The position numbers were made by a program, and so were the translations under genes. This document shows positions 46,793 to 60,272 of a stretch of DNA of 64,000 bases, piece by piece. Source of the stretch: Hedera helix. Lineage: Eukaryota; Streptophyta; Magnoliopsida; Apiales; Araliaceae. The notes under the pieces are model-generated. The model was not told where the DNA came from, searched no databases, and worked only from the letters and a program-made list of their open reading frames with translations. Within the stretch, counting starts at the first letter, position 1, and each line of letters opens with the position of its first letter. The stretch is taken from NCBI GenBank assembly GCA_947179155.2, contig OX359280.1, positions 37,412,055 through 37,476,054 on the forward strand. Direction: 5' to 3'.

Positions 46793-49700
46793 TGTGACGC
46801 CCCCAAATCTAGGCCCACACAGCCCAAACTTGAGTCGTCAAAAGACTACAACAAAATTATTACAATGAAATACAACGTACAACAATACAGTGGATAATAC
46901 AACACAACTAAGTCTTCATTATTATTGCCACACTATTTTATAACACGTGAAGACTATGATAGCTATCCCCGCACTCTCACTCCATTCCCCGGCTAGACCC
47001 CGTTACGTTCTCATCTCCTGTTGAAAAACAATGGAACGAAAAGAAAGGGTGAGCTCAAATAGCCCAGTAAGAAATATCATGACTAAGATAATGACGAATA
47101 ATTTATCATTAGCCTTCAACAGTTGAGTTCTTGATAGAATACAATAGACTACAAAGTTTATATCAAAAACTGCAGTTAAATTCTTAAACAACGTTCAGAT
47201 CAATAATAGCAGCGGAATGAGCAATCTATTAGAAGAATAATGCAGACTATAATGTCCACTCGCTTCTCTTTTTAGTAAAAATATCATCAACTTTTATCAT
47301 CTGAAATACCATTAGTCAAGATAATACAACTTCACAGTTCCTGGTCATAATCATGCAGATCAACAGTTCGTCTTTGCACTACGGGCCAAAGACATTCAAT
47401 ATAACACCAACGGTCATGATTATACCAGATTCAGCCTTTGGTCATAATCATACCAACCAACAGTTCATCTTTGCACTACGGGCCAAAGAGAACATTCACC
47501 ACGTGTCATAAAAGACACCGAACAGATGTATCGCCTTTAACCTAGTATATCGCCTTTAACCTATCATCTGTTCAACAATTATATCACATCTGTGCCCCCG
47601 GCCACAGATATTCACAACAGCTTGATTCTTGATGATTAATACAAATAACAGTGATACAAATGATAAACAGAAGAACAGGATAAACAATAAGTATCGGAAG
47701 TTTACTTTGTGCAGATTCAAATAATGTCCAAATTGCCAACATGATGTGGAGTGAAATTTAAAAATGATATTCAAGATCCACAGTTCAGAATAACGATTAC
47801 AGTTCAATAGAAATGTTCAGAAAATAGGAAGGTTCAGTTGAACTAATGAAATTCAACTATTATGGAACATATAATATTTTCAGGAATTATAGAAGCAATA
47901 GTTCCATAATAAGTTTCGATTTAGGTGTATGGAAGAAAATAATATCCCTTACCGTAGCAGGTTTGATTAACAAAAGGTGAAGGGAATTAATATCCCTTAC
48001 CATAGTAAGTTTGAATAATGGAAGATGAAAAAGATGGTATCCCTTATGAGTATAAAGGAAAATGATATCACTTACGAATATGGAATAAAAGTGTCATGTG
48101 ATAATTCGTGTAGACAAATTATTTCCACACGAGACAAATAAAAAGGGTTATTCACCAACAGGCGATAATCCGCACCGTAAGGTTATTCCCATCAATTTGA
48201 ATACAAATAGTTATTCACCAAACAGGCGTAATCCGCACCGTAAGGTTATTCCCACAATTTAATAGAATTTGAACACGAAGAGTTATTCACTAAACAGACG
48301 ATAATCCGCACCGTAAGGTTGTTCTCAAAGATTAATAAAGAATGAATACAAAAGGTTATTCACCAACAGGCGGTAAACCGCGCCGTAAGGTTATTCCCAC
48401 AATTTAATACATGGAAATAAATGGCACAAGAAAGAAACGATATTATTTTCGAGAATCAAAGAATGATAATCCCTTCAAGTAAGAAAGAAAATAATATCCA
48501 TTTATGATGATGAAAAGAGTGATACCCCTTACCTTAACACGTGACTGGATATTGATTTAAATGAGGTTGATCAACCTATATATTTTTAATATAAATTAGT
48601 AATTACCACATATAAATTTCAAAGTGTATGATAACTCGTATAATATGAATTATCAAAATTATATATATTTAACATAATTTTTGTAGTATAATATAACTAC
48701 TTTTAAATAGTTTTAAAAATAATATTCCAAAATAAATCTTCCAAAGAAAGCTTTTTAAAATGAATCTTCTTAAAGAAGAGTCTTCTAAAGGAAGATTTGT
48801 GAATACCGTGAAAAATAGGAATTTATGAAATTACTACTCTTTAATAAAAGACTTACTTGAAAAATTTCTGCACTCCTTTTGGCTTTCAAACACTCAAAAT
48901 AACCTTACTATTCTCAGAGAAAACTCATAAAATTCTTATAGAAAAATTTTATGTTTTAGGTGTGATTTTTCTATTCAGCTGAGCAAGCTATTTATAGGAG
49001 AAATAAGTTACTATGCGGTAGGTGAGCAGCACGCCAGTGCTGAATTGCAGCAGCAGCCGTCTGGCTGCTTTCCTCCTTCTCACCAACCCACCCAGCAAGC
49101 AATTCTCACATTTCATTTTTCATGTGGGTCCCATAGAGGGCCCACATGTTTTTACTATTCCAAATAGTAATTAAATAATTTTTTTTTTATATATATATAT
49201 ATATATATTCTTCCTACATGTCCTGCATATAAAATAATGCTACGACAATAATTCAACAATAATTTAATAAATACGTGACAGATTATTATTAATTTAATAA
49301 TATAAATTACAGTATATTTGCTACTGTGACAATTATTAGGTTCAATAATTTTAAAAATAGTGCCGCAACAATTATTGAGTCAATGATATGAAATACAGTG
49401 TAATGACAATTATTGAATCAATAATGCAAAATACTGTGTAACAACAATTATTGAATTGATAATATAAAATATTATGCAGTGACAATTATTGATGAAATGA
49501 TGCGCAACAGTTACGGTGTCAATTATCAGACCAATAATATGAGACACTGTGCAATACCGTGTGCTACTGTAGAGTACCGTGTGCTATACTGAAATACCAT
49601 AAATTACCGTATACTACTATTCTTTTATCACCAGTATTTAAACAGTTAACACCGTTGACTATTTATATTTAAAAAGGTTACTTCTGTCGTTTTCTATATC

Positions 49701-49918
49701 CGACAATTATTCCGTTGTGGGGTCCACAAATAATTTGTTATTTCGGCGCCGTCGTACGGCACGAATATTCCCCGACCAAACGAATATTCCCCGACAAAAT
49801 AAAATTTGCACATAACATCCTTAACTTTCAATTTTGTCAATTTAACCATTTACTGTTTCAGAAAAAATATATATGAAGAAAAATTAAATTTTGTATTTCA
49901 TAAATTCGGGGTCTTACA
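46793..49918 (-). repeat. Element E 3' LTR
   Basis: TATA box on the minus strand at 48988-48997 (CTATAAATAG). The outer parts match B/D LTRs, but about 48577-49300 (3' half of U3, R and start of U5) is unrelated to theirs. Four ~73-bp repeats at about 48140-48400. Confidence 0.95.
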
Positions 49919-51976
49919 ACCTCCCCTCCTTATGAAATTTCGTCCCCGAAATTGACGTACCTGGCATTTCGAAGAGGTATGGATACCTAGACTTCATCTC
50001 AGATTCTAGCTCCCAGGTCATTTCCTCAATATCTTGGTTCCTCCATAAAACCTTAACTTGAGGTATAACCTTTGAGCGTAAGATCTGCTCCTTCTTATCT
50101 AGGATCTTAACAGGTACCTCCTCATACGTTAAATCTTCTGCTATAACGTCTGGTTCTAACTCAATGACGTGGTTTGGGTCCTTCACATATTTACGTAACA
50201 TAGATATGTGAAAAACGTTATGGATGCGAGACATACTTGGTGGTAGGGCTAGTCTGTAGGCTACGGATCCTACTCGATCGAGGATTTCAAATGGGCCAAT
50301 AAATCGAGGGTTGAACTTTCCTCTCTTTCCGAATCTCGTAACTCCTTTCCATGGAGAAACACGTAAGAATACATGATCTCCGACGTTGAATCTCTCATCT
50401 CTCCGATGAAGATCGGCATAACTCTTTTGTCATTCTTGTGTTGTCTGTATTCGTTGTCGGATCATTTGGATCTTTTCGGTCGTCAAGCGTACCAACTCGG
50501 GTCCCAACAGTTTTGCTTCTCCTACCTCATTCCAACATACTGGAGAGCGACACTTGCGTCCATATAAAGCCTCGAATGGAGCCATACCTATACTTGCTTG
50601 GTAACTGTTGTTGTAGGAAAATTCCACCAATGGCAAGTACTTATCCCAACTTCCTTTGAAATCTAGTACGCAAAGTCTTAAAAGATCTTCGAGGGTCTGG
50701 ATCGTCCTTTCCGATTGTCCGTCCGTCTGAGGATGGTATGCAGAACTGAATCGTAGCTCAGTGCCCATAGCTTTTTGTAGACTGATCCAAAAGCGTGAAG
50801 TGAATCTAGGATCTCGATCAGAAACTATGGAAACTGGCATGCCATGCAGTCTCACGATTTCATTTATGTACATACCGGCAAGACGTTCAAGTGAAAAGTT
50901 TTCTCGTATAGGCAAGAAATGAGCGGATTTGGTCAATCTATCTACGATGACCCAAATTGCATCTAAGCCTTGAGAAACTTTGGGAAGACCCGTCACGAAA
51001 TCCATATTGATGTGTTCCCACTTCCATTCGGGAACCTCAAGTGGTTGTAATGGACCCTTAGGTACTTGATGCTCTGCCTTGACACGTTTGACAAGTTAGG
51101 CACCTTGAGATAAACTCTGCAATCTCTCTTTTCATATTGTTCCACCAAAATGTATGTCGAAGATCTCGATACATCTTGGTACCTCTTGGGTGGATTACAA
51201 ACGGCGTGTTGTGTGCCTCCATCATGATTTTATGCTTTAATTCAGGATCGTTAGGAACACAGAGTCGAGAGTTGACTCGAAGTATTCCTTTCTCGTCAAT
51301 TCTTGCTTCGGGAATGACACCTTCTTGTACTTTCTTCATCATGTTCATCAGTTCCGGATCGGTAGTTTGCGCAGCTTTAATTTTATCGATTAAAGCCGGT
51401 TCTACTCGCACGTGAGCAATCTTCGAGTGGGTCCCTGGTGTCTTTAGCTCTATCTCCATCTTTTGCAAGTCGTACAAAATACGTTTTTGTATTGTCAGCA
51501 GTGCACTTGTACTCGCATAAGATTTTCTGCTCAAAGCGTCAGCTACAACGTTCGCCTTTCCCGGGTGATACTGGATTGTGTGATCATAACAGCTCAAGCC
51601 AACGTCGTTGTCGCATGTTGAGTTCCTTCTGGGTGAAGAAATACTTGAGACTTTTATGATCCGTATAGATATCCACTTTCTCTCCGTACAAGTAGTGTCT
51701 CCAGATCTTCAACGCGAAAACGACCGCTGCCAACTCTAGATCATGAGTAGGATAATTTTTCTCATAATCTTTGAGTTGTCGAGAGGCATAAGCTATAACA
51801 TTTTCATGTTGCATAAGGACACAACCTAGACCTTTGCCTGAAGCATCGCTATATATGACGAATTCTCCTGATCCTGATGGAATGGTCAGAACAGGTGCTG
51901 AAACAAGTCTCCTCTTGAGTTCTTGAAAACTCTTCTCGCATTCCTCGCTCGAATGATACCGATATCTAATAATCAA
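49914..51976 (-). pseudogene. Element E RNase H-integrase segment, several breaks
   Basis: Starts after the RT deletion with SEECEKSFQELK, as in D. RNase H is open to 51584, where a short deletion shifts the frame. The integrase zinc region follows (to 51058) and ends after a 1-base insertion near CLTCQ. The integrase core (51005-50430) has all three acidic residues but ends at a TGA in place of an arginine CGA codon. The chromodomain-like end (50234-49914) is open. At least three independent lesions make it non-functional. Confidence 0.9.
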
Positions 51977-51995
51977 ACTTTCATCTCTTGGCGTT

Positions 51996-52633
51996 CTATG
52001 GGAGCCATTTGGTATTGAGCTTTGGAAAAGGGCTTGGTACCGGGTTCAAGATCAATACAAAATTCAATTTCACGGTTTGGGGGTAAACCAGGAAGTTCCT
52101 CAGGAAAAACGTCAGGAACTCATTAACAATAGGAATATCATTCAAGTTTGACGTGTTTTTGTTCAAATCAATGACATGGGCTAAAAAGGCTTGACATCCG
52201 TTTTTCAATAAACGAATGACTTTATGGCTAGAAATAATAGTTATAGATTTCAATGGTTTAGTTGCTTGAATTTGCATGACAGGTTGATTAGGAATATGAA
52301 AACTAATAATCTTATGAAAATAATCAATTTTAGCATGATGGGTAGTCAACCAATCAATTCCTAAAATCACATCAAATTCATGCATCTCCAAAGAAATAAG
52401 GTCAACAGGTAATGTGAGTTGTTGATTTAAACTAGGCAAGATTTATAGATAGTAAATGTAATAAGTATTTCTCCCAATGAGATTTCAACTGATAAGACAA
52501 GATTTAAGTTTTCAATAGGCAAATTTAAACGTTGAGTACATATAGGTGAGATAAAAGAGTGGATAGAGCCAATATCTAACATGGCATAGACTTCTCGAGA
52601 ATTGATGAATAGCTTACCGGTCATCACCTCATT
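51996..52633 (-). pseudogene. Element E protease segment
   Basis: Begins NEVMTGKLF; the active site reads DIGSIHSF (Ile for the usual Thr/Ser). A frame break near 52430 separates it from the ILGIDWL part, and a 1-base deletion near 52118 breaks it again. It is clearly more diverged from B than D's protease is. Confidence 0.85.
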
Positions 52634-53249
52634 CGATTTCTTGATCATCAAGGCTGTCATCATCAAATCGAGTCCCATATACTTCATCCGGATCTTCACG
52701 TATTTCAACCATGGGGATACCACGAAATAGTTCTCTAACGAACTGTTTCTCAGATTCTTCAACTTCATCAGTAGTAGCGTACCAATGATTTCCATTAAAA
52801 TAGTATTTTCGATAGACTACAGTTTCCACGATAGTGATTAACTTAACCTGAATTCCTCTAAATTGTAACGCCCAAAAGTATAGATACATCATTTTTAAAT
52901 AATCTTGAAAATCATAGCTCGAACACCATAAATCCCAAAGACTTATATGGAACGTCCATATATTCTGATCCTTTGTTATCGAGCATAACCAGGTGATGAT
53001 ATGTTTCCAACTGTCGAGCAAATTAAAGGCAACAATTTCCGCAAGTTCCGGATATCCTTTAAAGAACGAATTTGGAAGAACGACGGTAGAACTTTCACCT
53101 TCTTCTTCTTTAGATCGGATACAAATAATTTTTGCTTTAGGCAAATTATTCAACTCTGAGTTTGTAGAAGAATTGTTTGTCGCCTCTTGTTTTGCAGCTA
53201 CATTTGTTTCGGTCATTTCATAGTTAACCTCCTGATTTCCAGATGCCAT
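52629..53249 (-). CDS. 206-codon ORF replacing gag in element E (same unknown family as in D)
   Basis: Same length and layout as the ORF at 43135-43755: gag-like start (MASGNQEVNYEM), variable acidic linker (about 40-70), conserved aromatic centre, acidic C-terminus (REDPDEVYGTRFDDDS). It is fully open although the protease and integrase of E carry several lesions. It ends at TGA 52629-52631, overlapping the protease frame exactly as in D. It lies about 200 bp after the primer site, so it would be the first ORF on the E transcript. Confidence 0.75.
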   Translation of the reverse strand: MASGNQEVNYEMTETNVAAKQEATNNSSTNSELNNLPKAKIICIRSKEEEGESSTVVLPNSFFKGYPELAEIVAFNLLDSWKHIITWLCSITKDQNIWTFHISLWDLWCSSYDFQDYLKMMYLYFWALQFRGIQVKLITIVETVVYRKYYFNGNHWYATTDEVEESEKQFVRELFRGIPMVEIREDPDEVYGTRFDDDSLDDQEIE

Positions 53250-53449
53250 ACCTAACTGTGGTCATAAAATAAATGTTAGTTCAAATAAACTGACTCATCA
53301 CTTCATGTCCCTATATTCAAATCAACTCATTAGATAATAAAATCTAATTTAGGTAGGACATACTAGTGACTGATTCTATTCGTCTCTCCCCTCCTAGTTC
53401 TAACCCCAGATCTCCATTAAAGACCATATCCCTAAGCTCTGATGCCAAC

Positions 53450-56400
53450 TGTGACGCCCCCAAATCTAGGCCCACACAGCCCAAACTTGAGTCGTCAAAA
53501 GACTACAACAAAATTATTACAATGAAATACAACGTACAACAATACAGTGGATAATACAACACAACTAAGTCTTCATTATTATTGCCACACTATTTTATAA
53601 CACGTGAAGACTATGATAGCTATCCCCGCACTCTCACTCCATTCCCCGGCTAGACCCCGTTACGTTCTCATCTCCTGTTGAAAAACAATGGAACGAAAAG
53701 AAAGGGTGAGCTCAAATAGCCCAGTAAGAAATATCATGACTAAGATAATGACGAATAATTTATCATTAGCCTTCAACAGTTGAGTTCTTGATAGAATACA
53801 ATAGACTACAAAGTTTATATCAAAAACTGCAGTTAAATTCTTAAACAACGTTCAGATCAATAATAGCAGCGGAATGAGCAATCTATTAGAAGAATAATGC
53901 AGACTATAATGTCCACTCGCTTCTCTTTTTAGTAAAAATATCATCAACTTTTATCATCTGAAATACCATTAGTCAAGATAATACAACTTCACAGTTCCTG
54001 GTCATAATCATGCAGATCAACAGTTCGTCTTTGCACTACGGGCCAAAGACATTCAATATAACACCAACGGTCATGATTATACCAGATTCAGCCTTTGGTC
54101 ATAATCATACCAACCAACAGTTCATCTTTGCACTACGGGCCAAAGAGAACATTCACCACGTGTCATAAAAGACACCGAACAGATGTATCGCCTTTAACCT
54201 AGTATATCGCCTTTAACCTATCATCTGTTCAACAATTATATCACATCTGTGCCCCCGGCCACAGATATTCACAACAGCTTGATTCTTGATGATTAATACA
54301 AATAACAGTGATACAAATGATAAACAGAAGAACAGGATAAACAATAAGTATCGGAAGTTTACTTTGTGCAGATTCAAATAATGTCCAAATTGCCAACATG
54401 ATGTGGAGTGAAATTTAAAAATGATATTCAAGATCCACAGTTCAGAATAACGATTACAGTTCAATAGAAATGTTCAGAAAATAGGAAGGTTCAGTTGAAC
54501 TAATGAAATTCAACTATTATGGAACATATAATATTTTCAGGAATTATAGAAGCAATAGTTCCATAATAAGTTTCGATTTAGGTGTATGGAAGAAAATAAT
54601 ATCCCTTACCGTAGCAGGTTTGATTAACAAAAGGTGAAGGGAATTAATATCCCTTACCATAGTAAGTTTGAATAATGGAAGATGAAAAAGATGGTATCCC
54701 TTATGAGTATAAAGGAAAATGATATCACTTACGAATATGGAATAAAAGTGTCATGTGATAATTCGTGTAGACAAATTATTTCCACACGAGACAAATAAAA
54801 AGGGTTATTCACCAACAGGCGATAATCCGCACCGTAAGGTTATTCCCATCAATTTGAATACAAATAGTTATTCACCAAACAGGCGTAATCCGCACCGTAA
54901 GGTTATTCCCACAATTTAATAGAATTTGAACACGAAGAGTTATTCACTAAACAGACGATAATCCGCACCGTAAGGTTGTTCTCAAAGATTAATAAAGAAT
55001 GAATACAAAAGGTTATTCACCAACAGGCGGTAAACCGCGCCGTAAGGTTATTCCCACAATTTAATACATGGAAATAAATGGCACAAGAAAGAAACGATAT
55101 TATTTTCGAGAATCAAAGAATGATAATCCCTTCAAGTAAGAAAGAAAATAATATCCATTTATGATGATGAAAAGAGTGATACCCCTTACCTTAACACGTG
55201 ACTGGATATTGATTTAAATGAGGTTGATCAACCTATATATTTTTAATATAAATTAGTAATTACCACATATAAATTTCAAAGTGTATGATAACTCGTATAA
55301 TATGAATTATCAAAATTATATATATTTAACATAATTTTTGTAGTATAATATAACTACTTTTAAATAGTTTTAAAAATAATATTCCAAAATAAATCTTCCA
55401 AAGAAAGCTTTTTAAAATGAATCTTCTTAAAGAAGAGTCTTCTAAAGGAAGATTTGTGAATACCGTGAAAAATAGGAATTTATGAAATTACTACTCTTTA
55501 ATAAAAGACTTACTTGAAAAATTTCTGCACTCCTTTTGGCTTTCAAACACTCAAAATAACCTTACTATTCTCAGAGAAAACTCATAAAATTCTTATAGAA
55601 AAATTTTATGTTTTAGGTGTGATTTTTCTATTCAGCTGAGCAAGCTATTTATAGGAGAAATAAGTTACTATGCGGTAGGTGAGCAGCACGCCAGTGCTGA
55701 ATTGCAGCAGCAGCCGTCTGGCTGCTTTCCTCCTTCTCACCAACCCACCCAGCAAGCAATTCTCACATTTCATTTTTCATGTGGGTCCCATAGAGGGCCC
55801 ACATGTTTTTACTATTCCAAATAGTAATTAAATAATTTTTTTTTTTATATATATATATATATATATTCTTCCTACATGTCCTGCATATAAAATAATGCTA
55901 CGACAATAATTCAACAATAATTTAATAAATACGTGACAGATTATTATTAATTTAATAATATAAATTACAGTATATTTGCTACTGTGACAATTATTAGGTT
56001 CAATAATTTTAAAAATAGTGCCGCAACAATTATTGAGTCAATGATATGAAATACAGTGTAATGACAATTATTGAATCAATAATGCAAAATACTGTGTAAC
56101 AACAATTATTGAATTGATAATATAAAATATTATGCAGTGACAATTATTGATGAAATGATGCGCAACAGTTACGGTGTCAATTATCAGACCAATAATATGA
56201 GACACTGTGCAATACCGTGTGCTACTGTAGAGTACCGTGTGCTATACTGAAATACCATAAATTACCGTATACTACTATTCTTTTATCACCAGTATTTAAA
56301 CAGTTAACACCGTTGACTATTTATATTTAAAAAGGTTACTTCTGTCGTTTTCTATATCCGACAATTATTCCGTTGTGGGGTCCACAAATAATTTGTTATT

Positions 56401-56576
56401 TCGGCGCCGTCGTACGGCACGAATATTCCCCGACCAAACGAATATTCCCCGACAAAATAAAATTTGCACATAACATCCTTAACTTTCAATTTTGTCAATT
56501 TAACCATTTACTGTTTCAGGAAAAATATATATGAAGAAAAATTAAATTTTGTATTTCATAAATTCGGGGTCTTACA
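53450..56576 (-). repeat. Element E 5' LTR
   Basis: TATA box on the minus strand at 55645-55654; replaced core at about 55234-55957, including a GC-rich CAGCAG / CTGCTG segment just upstream of the TATA box. This LTR would drive E toward lower coordinates, into the 3' end of D in antisense. Confidence 0.95.
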
Positions 56577-56581
56577 GTTAA

Positions 56582-59222
56582 AATACCGGTGATAAAAGAA
56601 TAGTAGCATACGGTAGTTATTGGTATTTTCTGTAGCACTCGGTACTCTACAGTAACACACGGTATTGCATAGTGTCTCATATTATTGGTCTGATAATTGA
56701 CACCGTAACTGTTACGCATCATTTCATCGATAATTGTCACTGCATAATATTTTATATTATCAATTCAATAATTGTTTTTACACAGTATTTTGCATTATTG
56801 ATTTAATAATTGTCATTACACTGTATTTTATATCATTGAGTCAATAATTGTTGTTGCACTGTTTTTAAAATTATTGAACCTAATAATTGTCACAGTAACA
56901 TATGCACAGTAATTCACATTATTGAATCAATAATTGTCATTACACAGTAACGTATGCTTTATTTTACATTATTGTTATCTCTATTATGATGTTATTTAAA
57001 CAGTTGTATTTCATTAATTTATTGACTTGATATCTAAGAACTAACTATACTGTATTTATAACAATTAGTCATAATAATTGAATTGATAAAGTTATTTGTT
57101 TATAATATAAAGTTAGGTGATTATTAGGTGATATGAAATGAATGGTGTAGATTAAAGTGTGAATTATTGTTGAATAATTGAATTGATTTGTTTATAATAT
57201 AAAGTTAGGTGATTATTAGGTGATATGAAATGAATGGTGTAGATTAAAGTGTGAATTATTGTTGAATAATTAAATTGATTTGTTTATAATATAAAGTTAG
57301 GTGATTATTAGGTGATATGAAATGAATGGTGTAGATTAAAGATAATATAATATTTGAAATGGATGGTGTAGATTAAAAGATGATCTTTAAATGAATGGTT
57401 TAGATTAAATGAATGATAAGATTTTTGGCTATAAATAGAAGCCTTAACTTAAGGATTTTTCATAAACTTCCTTACTTGTTCTTTCTTTCTCTCTCTAAAT
57501 ACTTCTTGTGAAAGTTCTCTCTAAGTGTGCTTAAGTCATCTTGAGTATTTGTGAAGATCTATAAGTATACGTGTACTGTTCAAGTTAATCAACCTCATTT
57601 AAATCAATATCCAGTCACGTGTTGAGGTAAGGGATACCATCTTTTTCATCTTCCATTATTCAAACGTACTATGGTAAGGGATTATCATTATTTGATTCTC
57701 GATAATAATATTGTTTCTTCCTTACTCATAAGACGTGCCTTTTATTTCCATGTATTAAATTGTGGGAATAACCTTACGGAGCGGATTGCCGCCTGTTGGT
57801 GAATAACCTTTCGTATTCATTCATTATTAATCTCTGAGAATAACCTTACGGAGCGGATTGCCGCCTGTTTGGTGAATAACTCTTTGTACTCAAATTCTAT
57901 TAAATTGTGGGAATAACCTTACGGAGCGGATTGCCGCCTGTTTGGTGAATAACTCTTTGTACTCAAATTCTATTAAATTGTGGGAATAACCTTACGGAGC
58001 GGATTGCCGCCTGTTGGTGAATAACCCTTTGTATTAATTTCTTTCACCTTTTGTTAATCAAACCTGCTACGGTAAGGGATATTATTTTCTTTCATACTCC
58101 TAAATCGAAATTTATTATGGAACTATTGCTTCTATAATTCCTGAAAATATTATATGTTCCATAATAGTTGAACTTCATTATTTCAACTGAACCTTCCTAT
58201 TTACGTGAACCTTTCTATTGAATTGTAACCGTTATTCTGAACTGTGGATCTTGAATATCATTTTTAAATTTCACTCCACATCATGTTGACAATTTGGACA
58301 TTATTTGAATCTGTACAAAGTATACTTCCGATACTTATTGTTATCCTATTTCTTCTGTTCATCATTTATATCATTCTAATCATCCAAAAATCAAGCTGTT
58401 TTGAATATCTGTGGCCGGGGGCACATATGTGATATATTTGTTGAACAGATGATAGGTTAAAGGCGATATAATAGGTTAAAGGCGATACATCTGTTCGGTG
58501 TCTTTTATGACACGTGGTGAATGTTCTCTTTGGCCCGTAGTGCAAAGATGAACTGTTGTTTGGTATGATTATGACCAAAGGCTGAATCTGGTATAATCAT
58601 GACCGTTGGTGTTATATTGAATGTCTTTGGCCCGTAGTGCAAAGATGAACTGTTGATCTGCATGATTATGATCAGGAACTGTGAATTTGTATTATCTTGA
58701 CTAATGATATTTCAGATGATAAAAGTTGATGATGTTTTTCCTAAAAAGAGAACCGAGTGGACATATAGTCTGCATTATTCTTCTAATAGATTACTCATTC
58801 CGCTGCTATTATTGATCTGAACGTTGTTTAAGAATTTAACTGCAGTTTTTGATATAAACCTTGTAGTCTATTGTATTCTATCAAGAACTCAACTGTTGAA
58901 GACTAATGATAATTTATTCGTCATTATCTTAGTCATGATATTCTTTACTGGGCTATTTGAGCTCACCCTTTCTTTTGTTCCATTGTTTTTCAACAGGAGA
59001 TGAAAACATAACAGGGTCTAGCCGGGGAATGGAGTGAGGGTCCGAGGAATAGTTATCATAGTTTTCACGTTTTGTAAAATAGTGTGGCAATAATAGTGAA
59101 GACTTAGTTGTGTATTATTATACACTGTATTGTTGTACGTTGTGCTTTGTTGTAATAATTTTGTTGTAGTCTTTTGACGACTCAAGTATGGGCTGTGTGG
59201 ACCCAGATTTGGGGGCGTCACA
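56582..59222 (+). repeat. Element D 3' LTR, remaining 2641 bp
   Basis: Continues from 46792 and ends GGGGGCGTCACA before CAGTC. Contains the U3 repeats, TATA box 57429-57438, R and U5. D transcripts started in the 5' LTR cannot reach this R region without crossing all of E. Confidence 0.95.
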
Positions 59223-59227
59223 CAGTC

Positions 59228-59732
59228 CGTCTCCCAAGATAAGATAGACCTAGATTTTATTCTATACTAGAATTTATTGTGTAGAAACAAATCTAGTGCA
59301 AAACTATAAATTAGAGAAGAAAATTATAGTAAAAAAAATATTAGAATGAAAACTTGGGTGGATTTATAATCTATTTATAAGTTTCAAAGTATCTTTTTGA
59401 ATAGATATATCTCTTTGAAAATGTATTTTAAATATTATAAATATATTCTTTTGAAAGGATGATTCATCCAATTGTCTTATCAATTTGAACCATTGCATCG
59501 ATTCAATTGTTTCATTATAAACCATTGCATTGGTTTCATCTCGAACCGTTGCATTGGTTCAATTGCTTCTTAGCACAAATCAATACATCGACCCCTTGTC
59601 CGAATAGATCCCTTTTGTCCAAAAGTTATAATATTTCAAACAAAACCAATTAAATCAACACAACTATTAATTTTAATTACAACATATAATATATTTATCG
59701 TTTACTTTCCAATTTTGAAAATATCTAACAAA
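59228..59732. other. Unidentified insert inside UGT gene 2, right part
   Basis: Not homologous to UGT gene 1. Contains three spaced copies of an ACC(A/G)TTGCAT(C/T)G motif (about 59490-59560). Homology to the UGT intron resumes at about 59733 (AAAAACTAGGTCAATC). Confidence 0.45.
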
Positions 59733-60272
59733 AACTAGGTCAATCATATTTTCATCGCACAAAGTAATAATCCGGTGAAAATATACCATTTCTAATGTTT
59801 TCAATGTAGAAAGTGATAATCTGGTGAAAATATACAACTTCTGATGCGCATACAAGAATGCAAAGCTCGATTATCAATTTTAATGTTAGAAATGTTATTA
59901 CCCTGACACTTTTATTAAGAAATACAAGATTAGCTATTTATAGTATTTTCTAATATTCATGGTTTAGATTTTATTTTTGTGGAATAGGAATCCGAAGCCT
60001 CTACACTCTTTTGGTGTGCACAGGAACCTGCTTTCCCAGAACTGTTTGTTCCAGAACATTTCTATGAAGTTTTGAATCTATAACTGGCACCTTATTGAGA
60101 TACTTTGTCATGATATTACTGCTAAAATGATTGGTTCAGAACGTTTCTGGACTAACCCTGTATTTCATAAGAATTGATATATATGCATTCAAAACTGTCC
60201 GTTATGACATAAATTTTCCCATCAAATCAATAAATTAAAGAAATATATATGTCCTAATCAAGATTGAGCTAC

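Larger units (their letters stand above)
46793..56576 (-). mobile_element. Element E: non-autonomous gypsy retrotransposon, antisense in the 3' LTR of D
   Basis: 9784 bp with TSD GTTAA (46788-46792 and 56577-56581). LTRs are 3127 bp (53450-56576, its 5' LTR) and 3126 bp (46793-49918). I find one homopolymer-T indel and one substitution between them, so it is the youngest insertion here. Structure from its own 5' end: LTR, primer site (53436-53447), novel ORF, protease, RNase H-integrase without RT, polypurine tract (49920-49931), LTR. It shares D's RT deletion and gag replacement. Confidence 0.95.
39826..59222 (+). mobile_element. Element D: non-autonomous gypsy retrotransposon, RT-less, with novel ORF; host of element E
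   Basis: TSD CAGTC at 39821-39825 and 59223-59227. With element E and its target duplication removed, both LTRs are 2937 bp and differ at only about five sites by my reading, so insertion is recent. The internal region (42763-46496) holds a duplicated primer site, a 206-codon ORF in place of gag, protease, and RNase H plus integrase. RT is deleted from its N-terminal start to the end of the thumb. It would need Gag and RT from an autonomous relative such as B. Confidence 0.95.

Noticed and set aside
39826..59222. Reading D and E as one composite element or as an assembly artefact
   Set aside because: E has its own perfect TSD (GTTAA) and paired LTRs, D has its own (CAGTC), and removing E restores a 2937-bp LTR exactly.
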